From positions 1 to 64,000 of the forward strand of contig JAKAHR010000005.1 in NCBI GenBank assembly GCA_021825365.1: a stretch of DNA of 64,000 bases. The letters run 5' to 3'. Origin of the DNA: Nitrospirota bacterium (GTDB lineage Bacteria; Nitrospirota; Thermodesulfovibrionia; Thermodesulfovibrionales; UBA6898). Shown piece after piece: positions 7,562-17,576 of this stretch. Numbering within the stretch: position 1 is the first letter of the stretch; every line of letters begins with the position of its first letter. The notes beneath the pieces were generated by a model, which made no database searches, was not told the origin of the DNA, and saw only the letters and a list, made by a program, of their open reading frames with translations. Made by a program: the position numbers and the translations under genes.

Positions 7562-9712
7562 ATGAGCAAGGTAGGCCGTTCCTTTCTGTTGAAGCGTCTG
7601 CTCCCGGTCTTTGCCCTTCTCTTTCTCGTCGTCGGGCTGTATGGCGCATTCGGCTTCGACGACCTCGGTTCTGCGGAGCAGAACAGGGCCCGCCTCCTTG
7701 CATATCTTATCAGGGAGGAACTCGTCACCCATCACTTCACCCACAAGAAGATCGACGATGCCTTCTCCAAAGACGCCTTCGGTCTCTACATCAAACAACT
7801 CGACCCGCAGAAGAGATTTCTGCTGAAGGGGGATGTCGCCAGCCTCTCCTCGTATGAATCCCTGCTGGATGATGAGCTCAATTCAGGCAGGATCAAGGCC
7901 GCGTCCCAGGGAGAGGAGATCTTCAAGAGGCGGCTTACGGCCGTCCAGGGGATGATCAGAGATCTCCTTTCAAAGGATTTTGATTTTTCCTCCACCCGCT
8001 CCGTTGAGACGGATCCGGACAAGCTCGATTTCTGCCAGACGGATGCCGAATTGAAGGAGCGCTGGCAGCAGGTCCTCACGTATCAGGTGCTCAACCGGTA
8101 CCTCACCATGCTCGAAGATAATGAACAGAAACAGAAGGCAGGGGATGCCGGTGAGAAACCCGCCCCCAAGCCGCAGCAAAAGGACGCGCGCGAAAAACTC
8201 CTGAAGAGCTATGAGACAGCGCTGGCGAAGTCTCTCCACGAAAAGGACTCCGACGCCTATAACCGTCTTTTTAATGCGGTTGCGCATGCCTTTGATCCGC
8301 ACACGGACTATATGCCCCCTTCCAACAAGGAGGAGTTCGATATCAGCATGAAGGGCTCGCTTGAGGGAATCGGCGCCACGTTGAAAGAGGACGACGGGTA
8401 TATCAGGGTCGTCAACATTATGCCCGGCAGCCCTTCCTACCGCCAGGGCAAGCTGCAGGTGGATGACATCATCCTCAGAGTGGCTGAAAAGGACAAGGCC
8501 CCCGTCGATCTCACGGACATGAGCCTGACCGATGCGGTAAAGCTGATCAGGGGAAAGAAGGGGACAGAGGTGAAGCTGACGGTCAGGAAGACGGACGGCA
8601 AACAGATGATCATCCCGATTGTGCGGGACGTCATCAAGCTTGAGGACGCCTCCGCAAAGGCGACCCTCCTCCCTGCAGACAAAGACGGCAGGACATTCGG
8701 GTACATCAAGATTCCCTCGTTCTATCGTGATTTCGAGGGCGCCAGACACGGCGGCTCCGGCCGGAATGTGACGGACGATGTGCGCTCGGAACTCAGGAAG
8801 TTCGCCTCCGCCCGGATCAGCGGCCTCATCCTCGATTTGAGGAACAACGGCGGAGGGGCCCTTACGGACGCGGTGATGACGACCGGCCTCTTCGTCAAGA
8901 CAGGTCCGGTAGTGCAGATCAAGGGCAGCGGAGGCAGGATGAGCGTCCTCTCTGACGATGACCCCGAGGTCGAATACACGGGGCCTCTCGTCGTGCTCGT
9001 CAACAAGATCAGCGCCTCTGCATCCGAGATCCTTGCTGCGGCCCTGCAGGATTACGGCCGGGCGGTCATCATCGGCGGTGAGCACACCCACGGCAAGGGG
9101 ACGGTCCAGTCGATCGTTGACCTCGACGACAGGATACCTGTCGCTGCGGCGGAAAAATACAAACCCCTCGGCGCCCTGAAACTCACGACGCAGAAGTTCT
9201 ACCGGATCAGCGGCGAATCAACGCAGTACCGCGGGGTGATCCCGGACATCATCGTTCCCGACCGTTTTCAGGGGCTCAAGAGCGAGGAGCAGACTCTCGA
9301 TTTCGCCCTGCCCTGGGACACCGTCAACCCGGTCCCGTATGATACGTGGAAGGGTATGGCGCCGAATATCCCGGGGCTGAGGGAAAACAGCCTGAAACGC
9401 GTCGCCGCGAACAGGGAGTTCCAGGACATAGTCAGGATAAACAAGCTCATCCAGGACCGCAGGAAGAAGACCCTCCAGTCTCTCAATATCGACGTCGTCC
9501 GCAAGGAGCGTGAAGAATCGAAGATAGAGGATTCAGAAGAAGCGGGCATGCACGGCAAGCCGAAGGACAAGAAGCATTCGGGGGAGCCTCTGACAAAGGA
9601 AGAGCGCGCTGCCGCCTGGAGCAGGGAGGTCAGGGAGGATGTCTATGTCCAGGAGGGGATGGCCGTTCTCCTCGATATGCTCGCGTCCGCTGAGAAGACC
9701 GCCCGGAACTGA
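7562..9712 (+). CDS. prc: carboxy-terminal processing protease Prc/Tsp (S41)
   Basis: This 716-residue protease of the long Prc/Tsp class (E. coli Prc has 682) trims C-termini of periplasmic proteins. A signal-anchor (SFLLKRLLPVFALLFLVVG) is followed by the Prc N-terminal domain, a PDZ domain (about 262-345) and the S41 catalytic domain. In the motif SASASE the likely nucleophile is Ser486, and the catalytic lysine is Lys512 in HGKGTVQ. A charged C-terminal domain follows, as in Prc. The start at ATG 7562 keeps a compact signal region; an in-frame TTG at 7508 would add 18 residues without signal character. The tetR operon diverges from it. Confidence 0.9.
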   Translation: MSKVGRSFLLKRLLPVFALLFLVVGLYGAFGFDDLGSAEQNRARLLAYLIREELVTHHFTHKKIDDAFSKDAFGLYIKQLDPQKRFLLKGDVASLSSYESLLDDELNSGRIKAASQGEEIFKRRLTAVQGMIRDLLSKDFDFSSTRSVETDPDKLDFCQTDAELKERWQQVLTYQVLNRYLTMLEDNEQKQKAGDAGEKPAPKPQQKDAREKLLKSYETALAKSLHEKDSDAYNRLFNAVAHAFDPHTDYMPPSNKEEFDISMKGSLEGIGATLKEDDGYIRVVNIMPGSPSYRQGKLQVDDIILRVAEKDKAPVDLTDMSLTDAVKLIRGKKGTEVKLTVRKTDGKQMIIPIVRDVIKLEDASAKATLLPADKDGRTFGYIKIPSFYRDFEGARHGGSGRNVTDDVRSELRKFASARISGLILDLRNNGGGALTDAVMTTGLFVKTGPVVQIKGSGGRMSVLSDDDPEVEYTGPLVVLVNKISASASEILAAALQDYGRAVIIGGEHTHGKGTVQSIVDLDDRIPVAAAEKYKPLGALKLTTQKFYRISGESTQYRGVIPDIIVPDRFQGLKSEEQTLDFALPWDTVNPVPYDTWKGMAPNIPGLRENSLKRVAANREFQDIVRINKLIQDRRKKTLQSLNIDVVRKEREESKIEDSEEAGMHGKPKDKKHSGEPLTKEERAAAWSREVREDVYVQEGMAVLLDMLASAEKTARN

Positions 9713-9792
9713 CCGGCCCCGCCGTCGATTGCTGCAGGATCGACCGCCCCTGCCTCATTGAATACCTCTCCGGAAATGCATTATCCTAGTTG

Positions 9793-12501
9793 ATGGAAAC
9801 GCGCTCCGCGGGGAAGGTTAGGCTCTTCCGTGCGCCCCTCAATCACCGGGGCACAACAGACCATCTCCTGAAAGAGGCCCTCAGGGACAGCCGGTGGCCT
9901 GATTATTCATCTATCGTCTACCTGGCGCCGACGCCCGCCAAGGCACGGGACGGCCAGAGGAGGTTCCACCGGCTCGTCAGGCATCCGTATATCCCCCCCC
10001 GTTTCCTCACCCTCAGGCAGATGGCGATGGACCTCTTCAGCCGGGAGATGCCGGGCAGGCACCTGCCCAGGATCCTCGTGCCGCTCGTTTTATCGGAACT
10101 CTCGGGCCACAGCGTCGGTTTCTGCCGCGTGCTTTCCGACCTCCTCCGGGAGCTCAAGCAGCATAGACCGTCGAAAGAACCGGAGATCATCCGGCAGGAG
10201 CTGGCGCTCATATTCGCGAGACTTGGCATCCCTGACGATGCCCGTGAAAAGATGGACAGCGCCATGGAGGTCTTTGCAGCATACCGGAAGGCCCTGTCCG
10301 CTGCCGGCTATTATGATGATGACGACATCCTCTTCTTCGCGGCAACGGCAGCCCGGAAGATGCAGCCGTCCATCTCGGTCCTCGCTGCAGACGGGTTCAC
10401 CGATATGACGGCGTCCGAACAGGAACTCCTGATTTCACTTCTGGGGATCTCCTCCTCAGCCCTTGTCTCGTTCCCTGAACCAGACGCTGTCCGCGCCGGA
10501 GCGGACGGGTACGTCTCTGCCCTGCAATCGGCGTTCACGACCGCTGAGGAACGACTCGCCCCTGCCGCCCGGCGGGAACTTTCCTATGTGAAATACGCCG
10601 GTGTCGAGGAAGAGATCGAGGGCATAGCGCGGCATATCAAGAACCTTCAGGTAACCGGCCGCCTGAAACCCGACGAACAGACCATCGTCGCCTTTCCCGG
10701 TCTTGCGGCGCACCGTGGGCTCATCGAAAGGATCTTCAGGCGATACGGCATCCCCTACTCCCTCTCCTCGCGCAAGCCCTTGTCCGCCCTTCCGGATGTC
10801 CGTGACTTCATCCATCTGCTCGACTCGGTCGCAGGTGACTATCCGAGGGTCAGCTTCACCTGTCTTCTCTCCTCTCCCTTCTTCCGGGAGGTGGATCCAG
10901 TCCTCAGGTCGCATATCCCGTCCCTGTCTCTGCGCTCGGGGATCATCAAGGGCAGGTCTTCCTGGGAAAGGATAGGCTCTCTCTGCGGCGACGAAACAAC
11001 AGCCGGTACGATCGCCAGGGGTATGGCCGGGGTATTCAGCCGCCTGGAAGCGCTCGCTTCCATGAGAGAGGATCGGGATATGGAGTCCCTTTCCTCTGGC
11101 GTGAACGAGGTCCTGAAGGGCCTTGGTTTCGAGGCAGGCGATGACAGCCTCGACGGGATTCACCGGGCGATGGACCAGGCAACGGCACTTTGCAGGGTGA
11201 CAGGCAGCCACCGGCTTTCCCTGAAGAGGTATACGGACATCCTCCGGCACATCCTCGGCGGGCCGGAATACGGGCATGAGGAGGCTGTCGTCCGGATCAT
11301 GGATTTTGGGGAGACCCGGGGACTCGAGCCCGACTGCCTCTATTTCTGCGGACTCAAGGACGGCGACATGCCCGCCAAACCGCCGGTCGATCTCGTCCTG
11401 CCCGACAGCGTCCGGACGGAATACGGCCTCATCAACCTCAGGCGCTATCTCTCCCTGCAGAAGCTCGACTTTCTCCGTCTGACCGGCTCTGCGGGTGAGC
11501 TCCATCTCTCCTATCCGGGAGTTGAAGGCGACAAGGTCTTCCTCCCTTCGCCCTTTCTCCCGTGGGCGGGAGAGGTCCCTGAAAAGGTATACGGCGTCTT
11601 CTCTGAGGCGGAATTCCAACAAAGAAAGGGGAGCCGTCTCCTGGCTGATTCCATCTCCGAGCTGCGGCTGCGCGGCAAGGCAGGGGAACGCCTCCTGAGA
11701 AAAGAGCTGAGCATGCCCCTGCGCGTCACCGACATAGACGCCTTCAGACGATGCCCCCGGCGCTTCTTTATTGAAAGGGTGCTCGGCCTCGAGGCCTCCG
11801 AGGTGGCTGAATACGAGGTCGAGGCCCGCCTCCTCGGCACGATCGTCCACCGTGTCATGGAAGAACTTCTCAAACTCCCCCTGGACAGGCTGGATGAGGT
11901 CAGGAAGGCGGTCGGCCCGGTCGCTGACCGCATCATGGAAGACTTCGCCATCGAAGGGTACTGGAAGAGGCTGATCAGGGAGGCGTTTATCGAGATGCTC
12001 CCAGGGGTGCTCGAACTCGAATCCGGATTCCGGGCAGAGGGCTTCTTTCCCCATCAGCTTGAGATGAAGGTGGACGGAGAAGTCGTTCCCGGTATAGCGC
12101 TTAAGGGCAAACTCGACCGTATAGACCGCAGGGAGGCGATGTTCAGGATCATCGACTATAAAACAGGCGCCTCGGATATCGGCGGGGACGTCATCAGAAA
12201 GGGCAAGGACCTCCAGCTGCCCCTCTATGCAGCAATGCTCCGGTCCCGCGGCATGGAGATCGAAAAGGCGGGCATCTACTCCCTCCGTGAGGTGGGGATC
12301 AAATGGATACCCACGAAGAGGGACAAACATACTCTCGAAGACTATATGACCGCTTCATTGCGGTATCTGGAGGATACGGTGGCAGAGATGCGGCAGGGAA
12401 GCTTCAGGGCCGAGCCGCTTGAAGACTTCATCTGCGGCACATGCCCGGAGGCGCCCTTCTGCCCCTTCATCCATGCCCGGGGAGGCATCTGCGATGACTG
12501 A
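9793..12501 (+). CDS. addB: AddB-like ATP-dependent nuclease subunit
   Basis: This protein of about 902 residues is the AddB-type partner in an AddAB double-strand-break resection complex. The N-terminal part resembles a degenerate UvrD helicase core without a proper Walker A. The C-terminus holds a RecB-family nuclease (GKLDRID then IIDYKTG, about 770-795). The iron-sulfur cysteines of AddB nucleases are visible: one in RRCPRRFF (about 654), then a CX2CX5C cluster (CGTCPEAPFC, about 881-890). It is shorter than Bacillus AddB. ATG 9793 is preceded by TTG 9790, and either could be the start. The next gene overlaps by 8 bp. Confidence 0.88.
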   Translation: METRSAGKVRLFRAPLNHRGTTDHLLKEALRDSRWPDYSSIVYLAPTPAKARDGQRRFHRLVRHPYIPPRFLTLRQMAMDLFSREMPGRHLPRILVPLVLSELSGHSVGFCRVLSDLLRELKQHRPSKEPEIIRQELALIFARLGIPDDAREKMDSAMEVFAAYRKALSAAGYYDDDDILFFAATAARKMQPSISVLAADGFTDMTASEQELLISLLGISSSALVSFPEPDAVRAGADGYVSALQSAFTTAEERLAPAARRELSYVKYAGVEEEIEGIARHIKNLQVTGRLKPDEQTIVAFPGLAAHRGLIERIFRRYGIPYSLSSRKPLSALPDVRDFIHLLDSVAGDYPRVSFTCLLSSPFFREVDPVLRSHIPSLSLRSGIIKGRSSWERIGSLCGDETTAGTIARGMAGVFSRLEALASMREDRDMESLSSGVNEVLKGLGFEAGDDSLDGIHRAMDQATALCRVTGSHRLSLKRYTDILRHILGGPEYGHEEAVVRIMDFGETRGLEPDCLYFCGLKDGDMPAKPPVDLVLPDSVRTEYGLINLRRYLSLQKLDFLRLTGSAGELHLSYPGVEGDKVFLPSPFLPWAGEVPEKVYGVFSEAEFQQRKGSRLLADSISELRLRGKAGERLLRKELSMPLRVTDIDAFRRCPRRFFIERVLGLEASEVAEYEVEARLLGTIVHRVMEELLKLPLDRLDEVRKAVGPVADRIMEDFAIEGYWKRLIREAFIEMLPGVLELESGFRAEGFFPHQLEMKVDGEVVPGIALKGKLDRIDRREAMFRIIDYKTGASDIGGDVIRKGKDLQLPLYAAMLRSRGMEIEKAGIYSLREVGIKWIPTKRDKHTLEDYMTASLRYLEDTVAEMRQGSFRAEPLEDFICGTCPEAPFCPFIHARGGICDD

Positions 12502-15331
12502 TTACCTCGACCCCCGCAAGAGCGTCATCATCTCCGCCCCTGCAGGCTCCGGCAAGACCGAGCGGCTGGCCCGCAGATACATCAGCCTTGTCCTTTCCGG
12601 CTCTGAGCCGGAGAAGATCCTGGCGATCACCTTCACCGAAAAGGCGGCAGCAGAGATGAAGGACCGCATATTGAGGATCATCATGCGCGAGGAGCCTGAT
12701 CTCTTTGAAAAGCTGAAGGAGAAGATCCCTCTCATGCGCATAACCACGATACATGCCTTCTGCAGGAAACTCATCACGCGCTTCTCCCTCGAACTCGGCC
12801 TTGACCCGACCCTCGATGTGCTGGATGAATTCGACGCCTCGCGGCTCTGGAGCGAGTCGGTCTATGACGCGCTCAGGGACGAGAAGGACCGGCCCTCCGC
12901 CTTTTTTGAATATCTGAAATTAAAGGGGATAAAGGGATGGGACCTGCTCTATCGCACCCTCGGGGCGATACACGGCAGGCGCCCGTACGCGGAATTCCTG
13001 GCTGAAGACCAGGGGACTCTCGGGCCTGAGGAGCGGTACCTCCTCGATCTCTACAGCCGGTGTCTCGCCAGGTACCGCCAGCGCAAGACCGATGCCCGCG
13101 TCATCGACTTCAACGACATGGAGGTCCTCGCCTACCGCGCCATAGCCTCGAACCCGCAGTGGCTGAATATCCTCTATGCCTTTGACGAGCATACCGACCA
13201 CATCCTCGTGGATGAGTTTCAGGACACCAATACCATCCAGTGGCAGATTATCGACAGGCTGACCGAGGAGTGGCGGTCAGGCCTCGGCGCAAAACGGTCG
13301 GCGGGCAAGACGCCTACCATCTTCCTCGTGGGCGACGAGAAGCAGTCGATCTATATGTTCAGGGGCGCAAACGTCTCGATATTCCACGAGGTGCGCGAGA
13401 AGTTCAGGGAATGGCTGGGCGAAGACGCGATCTACATCGAGGCGAGGGAGAATTACCGCAGCCTTCCGAAGATCATCGACTTTGCCAACAGGCTCTTCTC
13501 GCATCACATGCAGGGCTCCCTTGCCGAGGCGTGGCGCACCCGCTATGCCGACTTCTCTCCGACCCGCGAGGGCGAGGGGAGCATAGAACTGCTGCTCCCG
13601 GATGCGGGACGGAACTCCAAGGAGACGCGGCTGAGGGAGGCCGACGTGATCGCCGCCAGGGTAGTGCGTATGGTGGGGAACCTCGATGTCTTCCGGGAGG
13701 GGATACAGAAGAAATGCCGCTACGGCGACATCGCCATCCTGCTCAGGAGCAGGACGCATCTGACCGCCTTCGAGGGCTCGCTGAGATCATCCGGCGTCCC
13801 CTATATCGTGGTAGGAGGCATCGGCTTCTATGACGAACCGGAGGTCGCGATTCTCAGGGAGCTTGTCTCCTTCCTGGCCGACCCCCGTGACGACTTCAGC
13901 CTCTTTGCGTTTCTCCGGAGCCCCCTTGCCGGCCTCACGGAACAGCAGCTCTACGGCCTGATGTCAGGCAAGAGGGGTTCCCTGTATGAGGCTATCCAGG
14001 CGTCTGAAACCGGCAGGCTGAGGGAAACAGCCGGACAGCTCGCCCGATACGTAGCCAGGATCCATTCCGAACCCCTCTCGATCATACTCGAGGACTTCCT
14101 CACCGAGACGCGCGGGTGGGAGGTCTTCTGGGAGACCCAGAGGCATGCGAACATCAGGAAGTTCCTGAGGATCATCGAGGGCTACGACGCGGAGTCGCTC
14201 CCGCCCTTTGAGATAAAGGAGAAGCTCATCCAGTCCCGCCGGTCGAACGAGCCGAAGGCAAACGTGAATGCCGAAAGTCTTGACGCTGTCAGGATCATGA
14301 CCGTTCACGGGGCCAAGGGCCTGCAGTTTCCCGTCGTCTTTCTGCCGTCTCTGGACGAGACGGTTTCCTCCAGGACAGGGGCTGTCTTTCTCGATGAGGT
14401 GGACCGGAAGGTCTGCTTCGCCTATGAGGAGGACCCGGCAAGGCGGCACAGACACCATCTCTTCGCCACGCTCAGGGAGAAGGAGCAGGAGGAGGAGAAG
14501 CGGCTCTTCTATGTGGCAGTCACCAGGGCGATGGACCACCTCGTCATGTCCGGTTCTCTCAAGAGAGAGGTCGGCGCGCCGAAGATCAGGGGCAAGCTCG
14601 CGATGATCGAAGAGGCGTTTCCCGGCTCTGTTTCCGCTGCCTCTTCCTCTGCGGGGCTCTTTACCGTAGCGACACAGACGGACCTCAGCGCCGAGGCGAG
14701 GCCGGCCGCTGTCGTTGAGCATGATTCCAAAGGCTTCTTTCAGGAGCCCGTCTGCGTGGAGCCGGTCGGCCTGTCGCCAAAGACGGTGCAGTGGACGGAC
14801 GTGACGGAGAGTATCGATGTCCGGACAAGGCATGGCGATGACTGGGTAAGCCTCGGCATCGTCTTTCACCGCCTCTTCGAGGAGATGGCGCAGGGGATCA
14901 CGCCTCCCGAGCAGATCGAGGCCCGGGCAGAGGCGCTGCTGCGCCATGAGGACCCCTCCGCTGACATCGACCGCAAGAAGAACATCATTGTCAGGGATTT
15001 CAAAAAACTGGATGAATCGGGATACCTCAGGGAGATCATCATGCAGCCGCCCTCTGCCGCTGGTATAAGGGGTTATGCCGAGCTGCCCTTTGTCCTTCAA
15101 AAGGGAAACATCGTATACAGGGGCAGGATCGACAGGATCATCATAAAGGACGAGACCGCCTTCGTCTATGACTATAAGACATTCCCTGCCAGCGAGCGGG
15201 AGATCGATGAACTGCGGAACAAGTATCAGCCCCAGATAGCCCTGTACTGCGAGGCCTGCACCAGCCTCTTCGGGCTGCAGGCAAAAGGCTACATACTCTT
15301 TACGCACCGGCCCCTGCTCATTAGCCTGTAG
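12494..15331 (+). CDS. addA: AddA-like UvrD-family helicase-nuclease subunit
   Basis: This 945-residue superfamily 1A helicase has a C-terminal nuclease. Walker A is APAGSGKT (residues 15-22), motif II is VDEFQDTN (about 240), motif III contains VGDEKQSIYMFRG, motif V is TVHGAKGLQFP and motif VI is LFYVAVTRA. A RecB-type nuclease ends the protein (GRIDRI then VYDYKT). With AddB it would unwind and resect DNA ends for RecA loading. It is clearly shorter than Bacillus AddA (about 1230), mostly by a reduced helicase 2B and nuclease region. ATG 12494 lies inside the end of addB and starts just before Walker A. The longer frame from 12419 adds only out-of-frame addB sequence. Confidence 0.9.
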   Translation: MTDYLDPRKSVIISAPAGSGKTERLARRYISLVLSGSEPEKILAITFTEKAAAEMKDRILRIIMREEPDLFEKLKEKIPLMRITTIHAFCRKLITRFSLELGLDPTLDVLDEFDASRLWSESVYDALRDEKDRPSAFFEYLKLKGIKGWDLLYRTLGAIHGRRPYAEFLAEDQGTLGPEERYLLDLYSRCLARYRQRKTDARVIDFNDMEVLAYRAIASNPQWLNILYAFDEHTDHILVDEFQDTNTIQWQIIDRLTEEWRSGLGAKRSAGKTPTIFLVGDEKQSIYMFRGANVSIFHEVREKFREWLGEDAIYIEARENYRSLPKIIDFANRLFSHHMQGSLAEAWRTRYADFSPTREGEGSIELLLPDAGRNSKETRLREADVIAARVVRMVGNLDVFREGIQKKCRYGDIAILLRSRTHLTAFEGSLRSSGVPYIVVGGIGFYDEPEVAILRELVSFLADPRDDFSLFAFLRSPLAGLTEQQLYGLMSGKRGSLYEAIQASETGRLRETAGQLARYVARIHSEPLSIILEDFLTETRGWEVFWETQRHANIRKFLRIIEGYDAESLPPFEIKEKLIQSRRSNEPKANVNAESLDAVRIMTVHGAKGLQFPVVFLPSLDETVSSRTGAVFLDEVDRKVCFAYEEDPARRHRHHLFATLREKEQEEEKRLFYVAVTRAMDHLVMSGSLKREVGAPKIRGKLAMIEEAFPGSVSAASSSAGLFTVATQTDLSAEARPAAVVEHDSKGFFQEPVCVEPVGLSPKTVQWTDVTESIDVRTRHGDDWVSLGIVFHRLFEEMAQGITPPEQIEARAEALLRHEDPSADIDRKKNIIVRDFKKLDESGYLREIIMQPPSAAGIRGYAELPFVLQKGNIVYRGRIDRIIIKDETAFVYDYKTFPASEREIDELRNKYQPQIALYCEACTSLFGLQAKGYILFTHRPLLISL

Positions 15332-15346
15332 CTGAGAGCCTGCCGC

Positions 15347-16801
15347 TTAGAGCAGTTCGAGCGTGCGGATGAGCGCCTCGGCCTTCTTGAGGCTTTCGTA
15401 GTATTCCCTCTCGGGATCGGAGTCGGCGACGATCCCCGCCCCTGCCTGTATGCTCGCCCTGCCGTTCCTGATGAGCATCGTCCTGATGATGATATTCAGG
15501 TCCATGTTGCCGTTAAAGCCGATATATCCGAGAGAGCCGGTATAGGGTCCCCGCCTCGCCGGTTCGAGCTCATCGATGATCTCCATGCATCTCACCTTCG
15601 GGACGCCGGTGATCGTCCCGCCGGGAAATGCGGCCCTGATCACATCGAAACAGTCCTTGCCTGCAGCCAGCTCTCCCCGGACGTTCGAGACGATATGGAT
15701 CACATGGGAATAGTCCTCCGTCACCATGAGCTCATCAGCGGCGACTGTCCCGTAGTCCGACACCCTGCCGAGGTCGTTCCGTTCCAGGTCTATCAGCATG
15801 ATATGCTCCGCCCTCTCCTTTTCGTTCAGGAGGAGCTCGGCCCGCATCATCCCATCCTCATCGATGTCCCTGCCCCGGGGCCTCGTACCCGCAATCGGCC
15901 GCGTGTCAACCGTTCTGCCATGCACGCGCACCAGCCTCTCCGGGGATGAGGACACGATTGAATAGTCGCCGAAGTCAGCGAAGGCGGCAAAGGGCGCAGG
16001 ATTGATCTGACGGAGCACGCCGTAGACGCGCAGGGGATCGATGTCGCCTGTCTCTGCCGATACCCGCAGGGAGAGATTTGCCTGGAATATATCGCCTGCT
16101 GCGATATATTCCTTCGCCCTCCTGACCATAGCCATATACCGCTCCTTCGGCATCTCGTGGATGATCCCGATCCTGTGCTGCCGCCCGGTCTGAACCGCGG
16201 ACAGGTCAGCCGAATCAGGCGATGCCGCTTTCTTGCAGAGCCGATCAAGCACCGCCTCCGCATCTTCCGCATCATCACCACCGCCATCCTCGATCTCCGT
16301 ATAGCCGAGCACCGTCTTTCGCGCAGAAGGACAGACGATGACCCATGCCCTTTCGTCGCGGTGGTCAAAGGCCATCACCCTGTCGAACATGAAGAAGTGT
16401 GCGTCAGGCACATCCAGATCATCAATCGCATCTGCCGGGAGTCTTTCGAGATATTGGACAAAGTCATAAGAGAACATGCCCGCCGCCCCGCCCTGAAACG
16501 GCGGAAGTCCCTCCACGGAGTCCTGCCGGTAACAGGTGACCAGTTCCCTGAGGCGGTGCAGGGGGTGGCGCGAGGATATCGTCCTCCTTCCCCCGTAACT
16601 GATCTCTATGGCGCCGTTCTTGGCCCTGAAGGTGAGGTACGGCTCGATGCAGATGAAGGAATATCTGCCGATCCTTTCAGGCCCCTTGCCACTTTCGAGG
16701 AGGATGGTGTCTCTTCCCCTGAATCTCCTGTAGACGTCAAACGGGCTGCGGAAGGGGATTTCCCGGCAGACGGGGCGATATGACCGGGATGGATTATTCA
16801 T
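15347..16801 (-). CDS. chorismate-utilising enzyme, PabB/TrpE type
   Basis: This 484-residue enzyme has the N-terminal anthranilate synthase I domain (LLES near residue 36, GRYSFI) and the C-terminal chorismate-binding domain. It would aminate chorismate to aminodeoxychorismate (folate) or anthranilate (tryptophan). FPGGTITGVPKVR and NGNMDLNI favour PabB. However, the PabB lysine of PIKGT is alanine here (PIAGT, codon 15890-15892), as in TrpE, and LLES is also TrpE-like. No glutaminase subunit (TrpG/PabA) is adjacent. It ends 15 bp from the addA stop in convergent orientation. I favour a PabB lacking the lysine but cannot exclude TrpE. Confidence 0.82.
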   Translation of the reverse strand: MNNPSRSYRPVCREIPFRSPFDVYRRFRGRDTILLESGKGPERIGRYSFICIEPYLTFRAKNGAIEISYGGRRTISSRHPLHRLRELVTCYRQDSVEGLPPFQGGAAGMFSYDFVQYLERLPADAIDDLDVPDAHFFMFDRVMAFDHRDERAWVIVCPSARKTVLGYTEIEDGGGDDAEDAEAVLDRLCKKAASPDSADLSAVQTGRQHRIGIIHEMPKERYMAMVRRAKEYIAAGDIFQANLSLRVSAETGDIDPLRVYGVLRQINPAPFAAFADFGDYSIVSSSPERLVRVHGRTVDTRPIAGTRPRGRDIDEDGMMRAELLLNEKERAEHIMLIDLERNDLGRVSDYGTVAADELMVTEDYSHVIHIVSNVRGELAAGKDCFDVIRAAFPGGTITGVPKVRCMEIIDELEPARRGPYTGSLGYIGFNGNMDLNIIIRTMLIRNGRASIQAGAGIVADSDPEREYYESLKKAEALIRTLELL

Positions 16802-16856
16802 ACAGGACTACTCGCGGGGCAGGAGGGTATTACGTAGCCGTGGCCCCATGTTTCCC

Positions 16857-17576
16857 CTACGCGGAGTTCATCTCGCTGCTGACGATCTCGATGACCTTCA
16901 GGGGATTGTCGTGGTTCAGGATCGCCCTGCCCATGACGATGAAATCAGCGCCCTCCCTGATCGCATCCCGCGGGGTCATGGTGCGCATCTGATCATCCGC
17001 GGGGCTCCACGAAGGCCGAATGCCGGGAGTGACGATGAGAAAACCCCTGCCGCAGTGGCTGCGGACGAGCGCAGCCTCCTGACCAGATGCGACGACGCCG
17101 TCGAGCCCGGCCTTCAGGCTGAGTCCGGCGAGATGCCGTACGTGTGTCTTCATGCTGTGCTGTATGCCCGCCTCGTCGCGAAGGACCTGCTGCGATATGC
17201 TCGTCAGCACCGTGACGGCGATAATCCTCGGTCTGTCGATGTTTTCCTTAAGACAGACATTGACAACATCGTCCCGGCACCGCTTCATCATGTCGAGCCC
17301 GCCTGAGGCATGGACATTGAACATGAAGACTCCCAGCCGGGCGGCGGCGATGCCCGCCTTTGAGACCGTGTTGGGGATGTCATGGAATTTCAGGTCAAGG
17401 AAGACCCTGCAGCCCTTCTTGTGGATATGCTCCACGATGGAAGGGCCCGCGACCGTGAAGAGTTCAAGCCCGACCTTGAAGACATCGATGTACGGCTCGA
17501 ACCTGTCGACTAGCTCTACCGCATAGTCGTACTCAGCCACATCAAGGGCCAGGATCAGCTTATTGTTTTTTTCCAT
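16857..17576 (-). CDS. pyrF: orotidine 5'-phosphate decarboxylase
   Basis: This 239-residue enzyme performs the last step of UMP synthesis, decarboxylating OMP in the cytoplasm. The catalytic array is intact: Asp12 (LALDV) and the DxKxxD motif DLKFHD (Asp61, Lys63, Asp66); the phosphate loop near the C-terminus reads VMGRAI. Length is normal for bacterial type 1 PyrF. ATG 17576 begins MEKNNKLILALD, follows an AGAGG ribosome site and fits the family. An in-frame start at 17702 would add 42 unrelated, cysteine-rich residues. It lies between dcd and the chorismate enzyme on the same strand. Confidence 0.95.
   Translation of the reverse strand: MEKNNKLILALDVAEYDYAVELVDRFEPYIDVFKVGLELFTVAGPSIVEHIHKKGCRVFLDLKFHDIPNTVSKAGIAAARLGVFMFNVHASGGLDMMKRCRDDVVNVCLKENIDRPRIIAVTVLTSISQQVLRDEAGIQHSMKTHVRHLAGLSLKAGLDGVVASGQEAALVRSHCGRGFLIVTPGIRPSWSPADDQMRTMTPRDAIREGADFIVMGRAILNHDNPLKVIEIVSSEMNSA

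Noticed and set aside
7970-9091. Minus-strand frame of 373 codons inside the protease gene
   Set aside because: Mirror of the Prc frame in GC-rich DNA, with low-complexity composition.
9724-9744. 6-bp hairpin GTCGAT/ATCGAC after the protease gene
   Set aside because: No U-tract and a short stem; not enough for a terminator call.
10456-12330. 624-codon minus-strand frame opposite addB
   Set aside because: Antisense shadow; the plus strand carries recognisable nuclease and iron-sulfur motifs.
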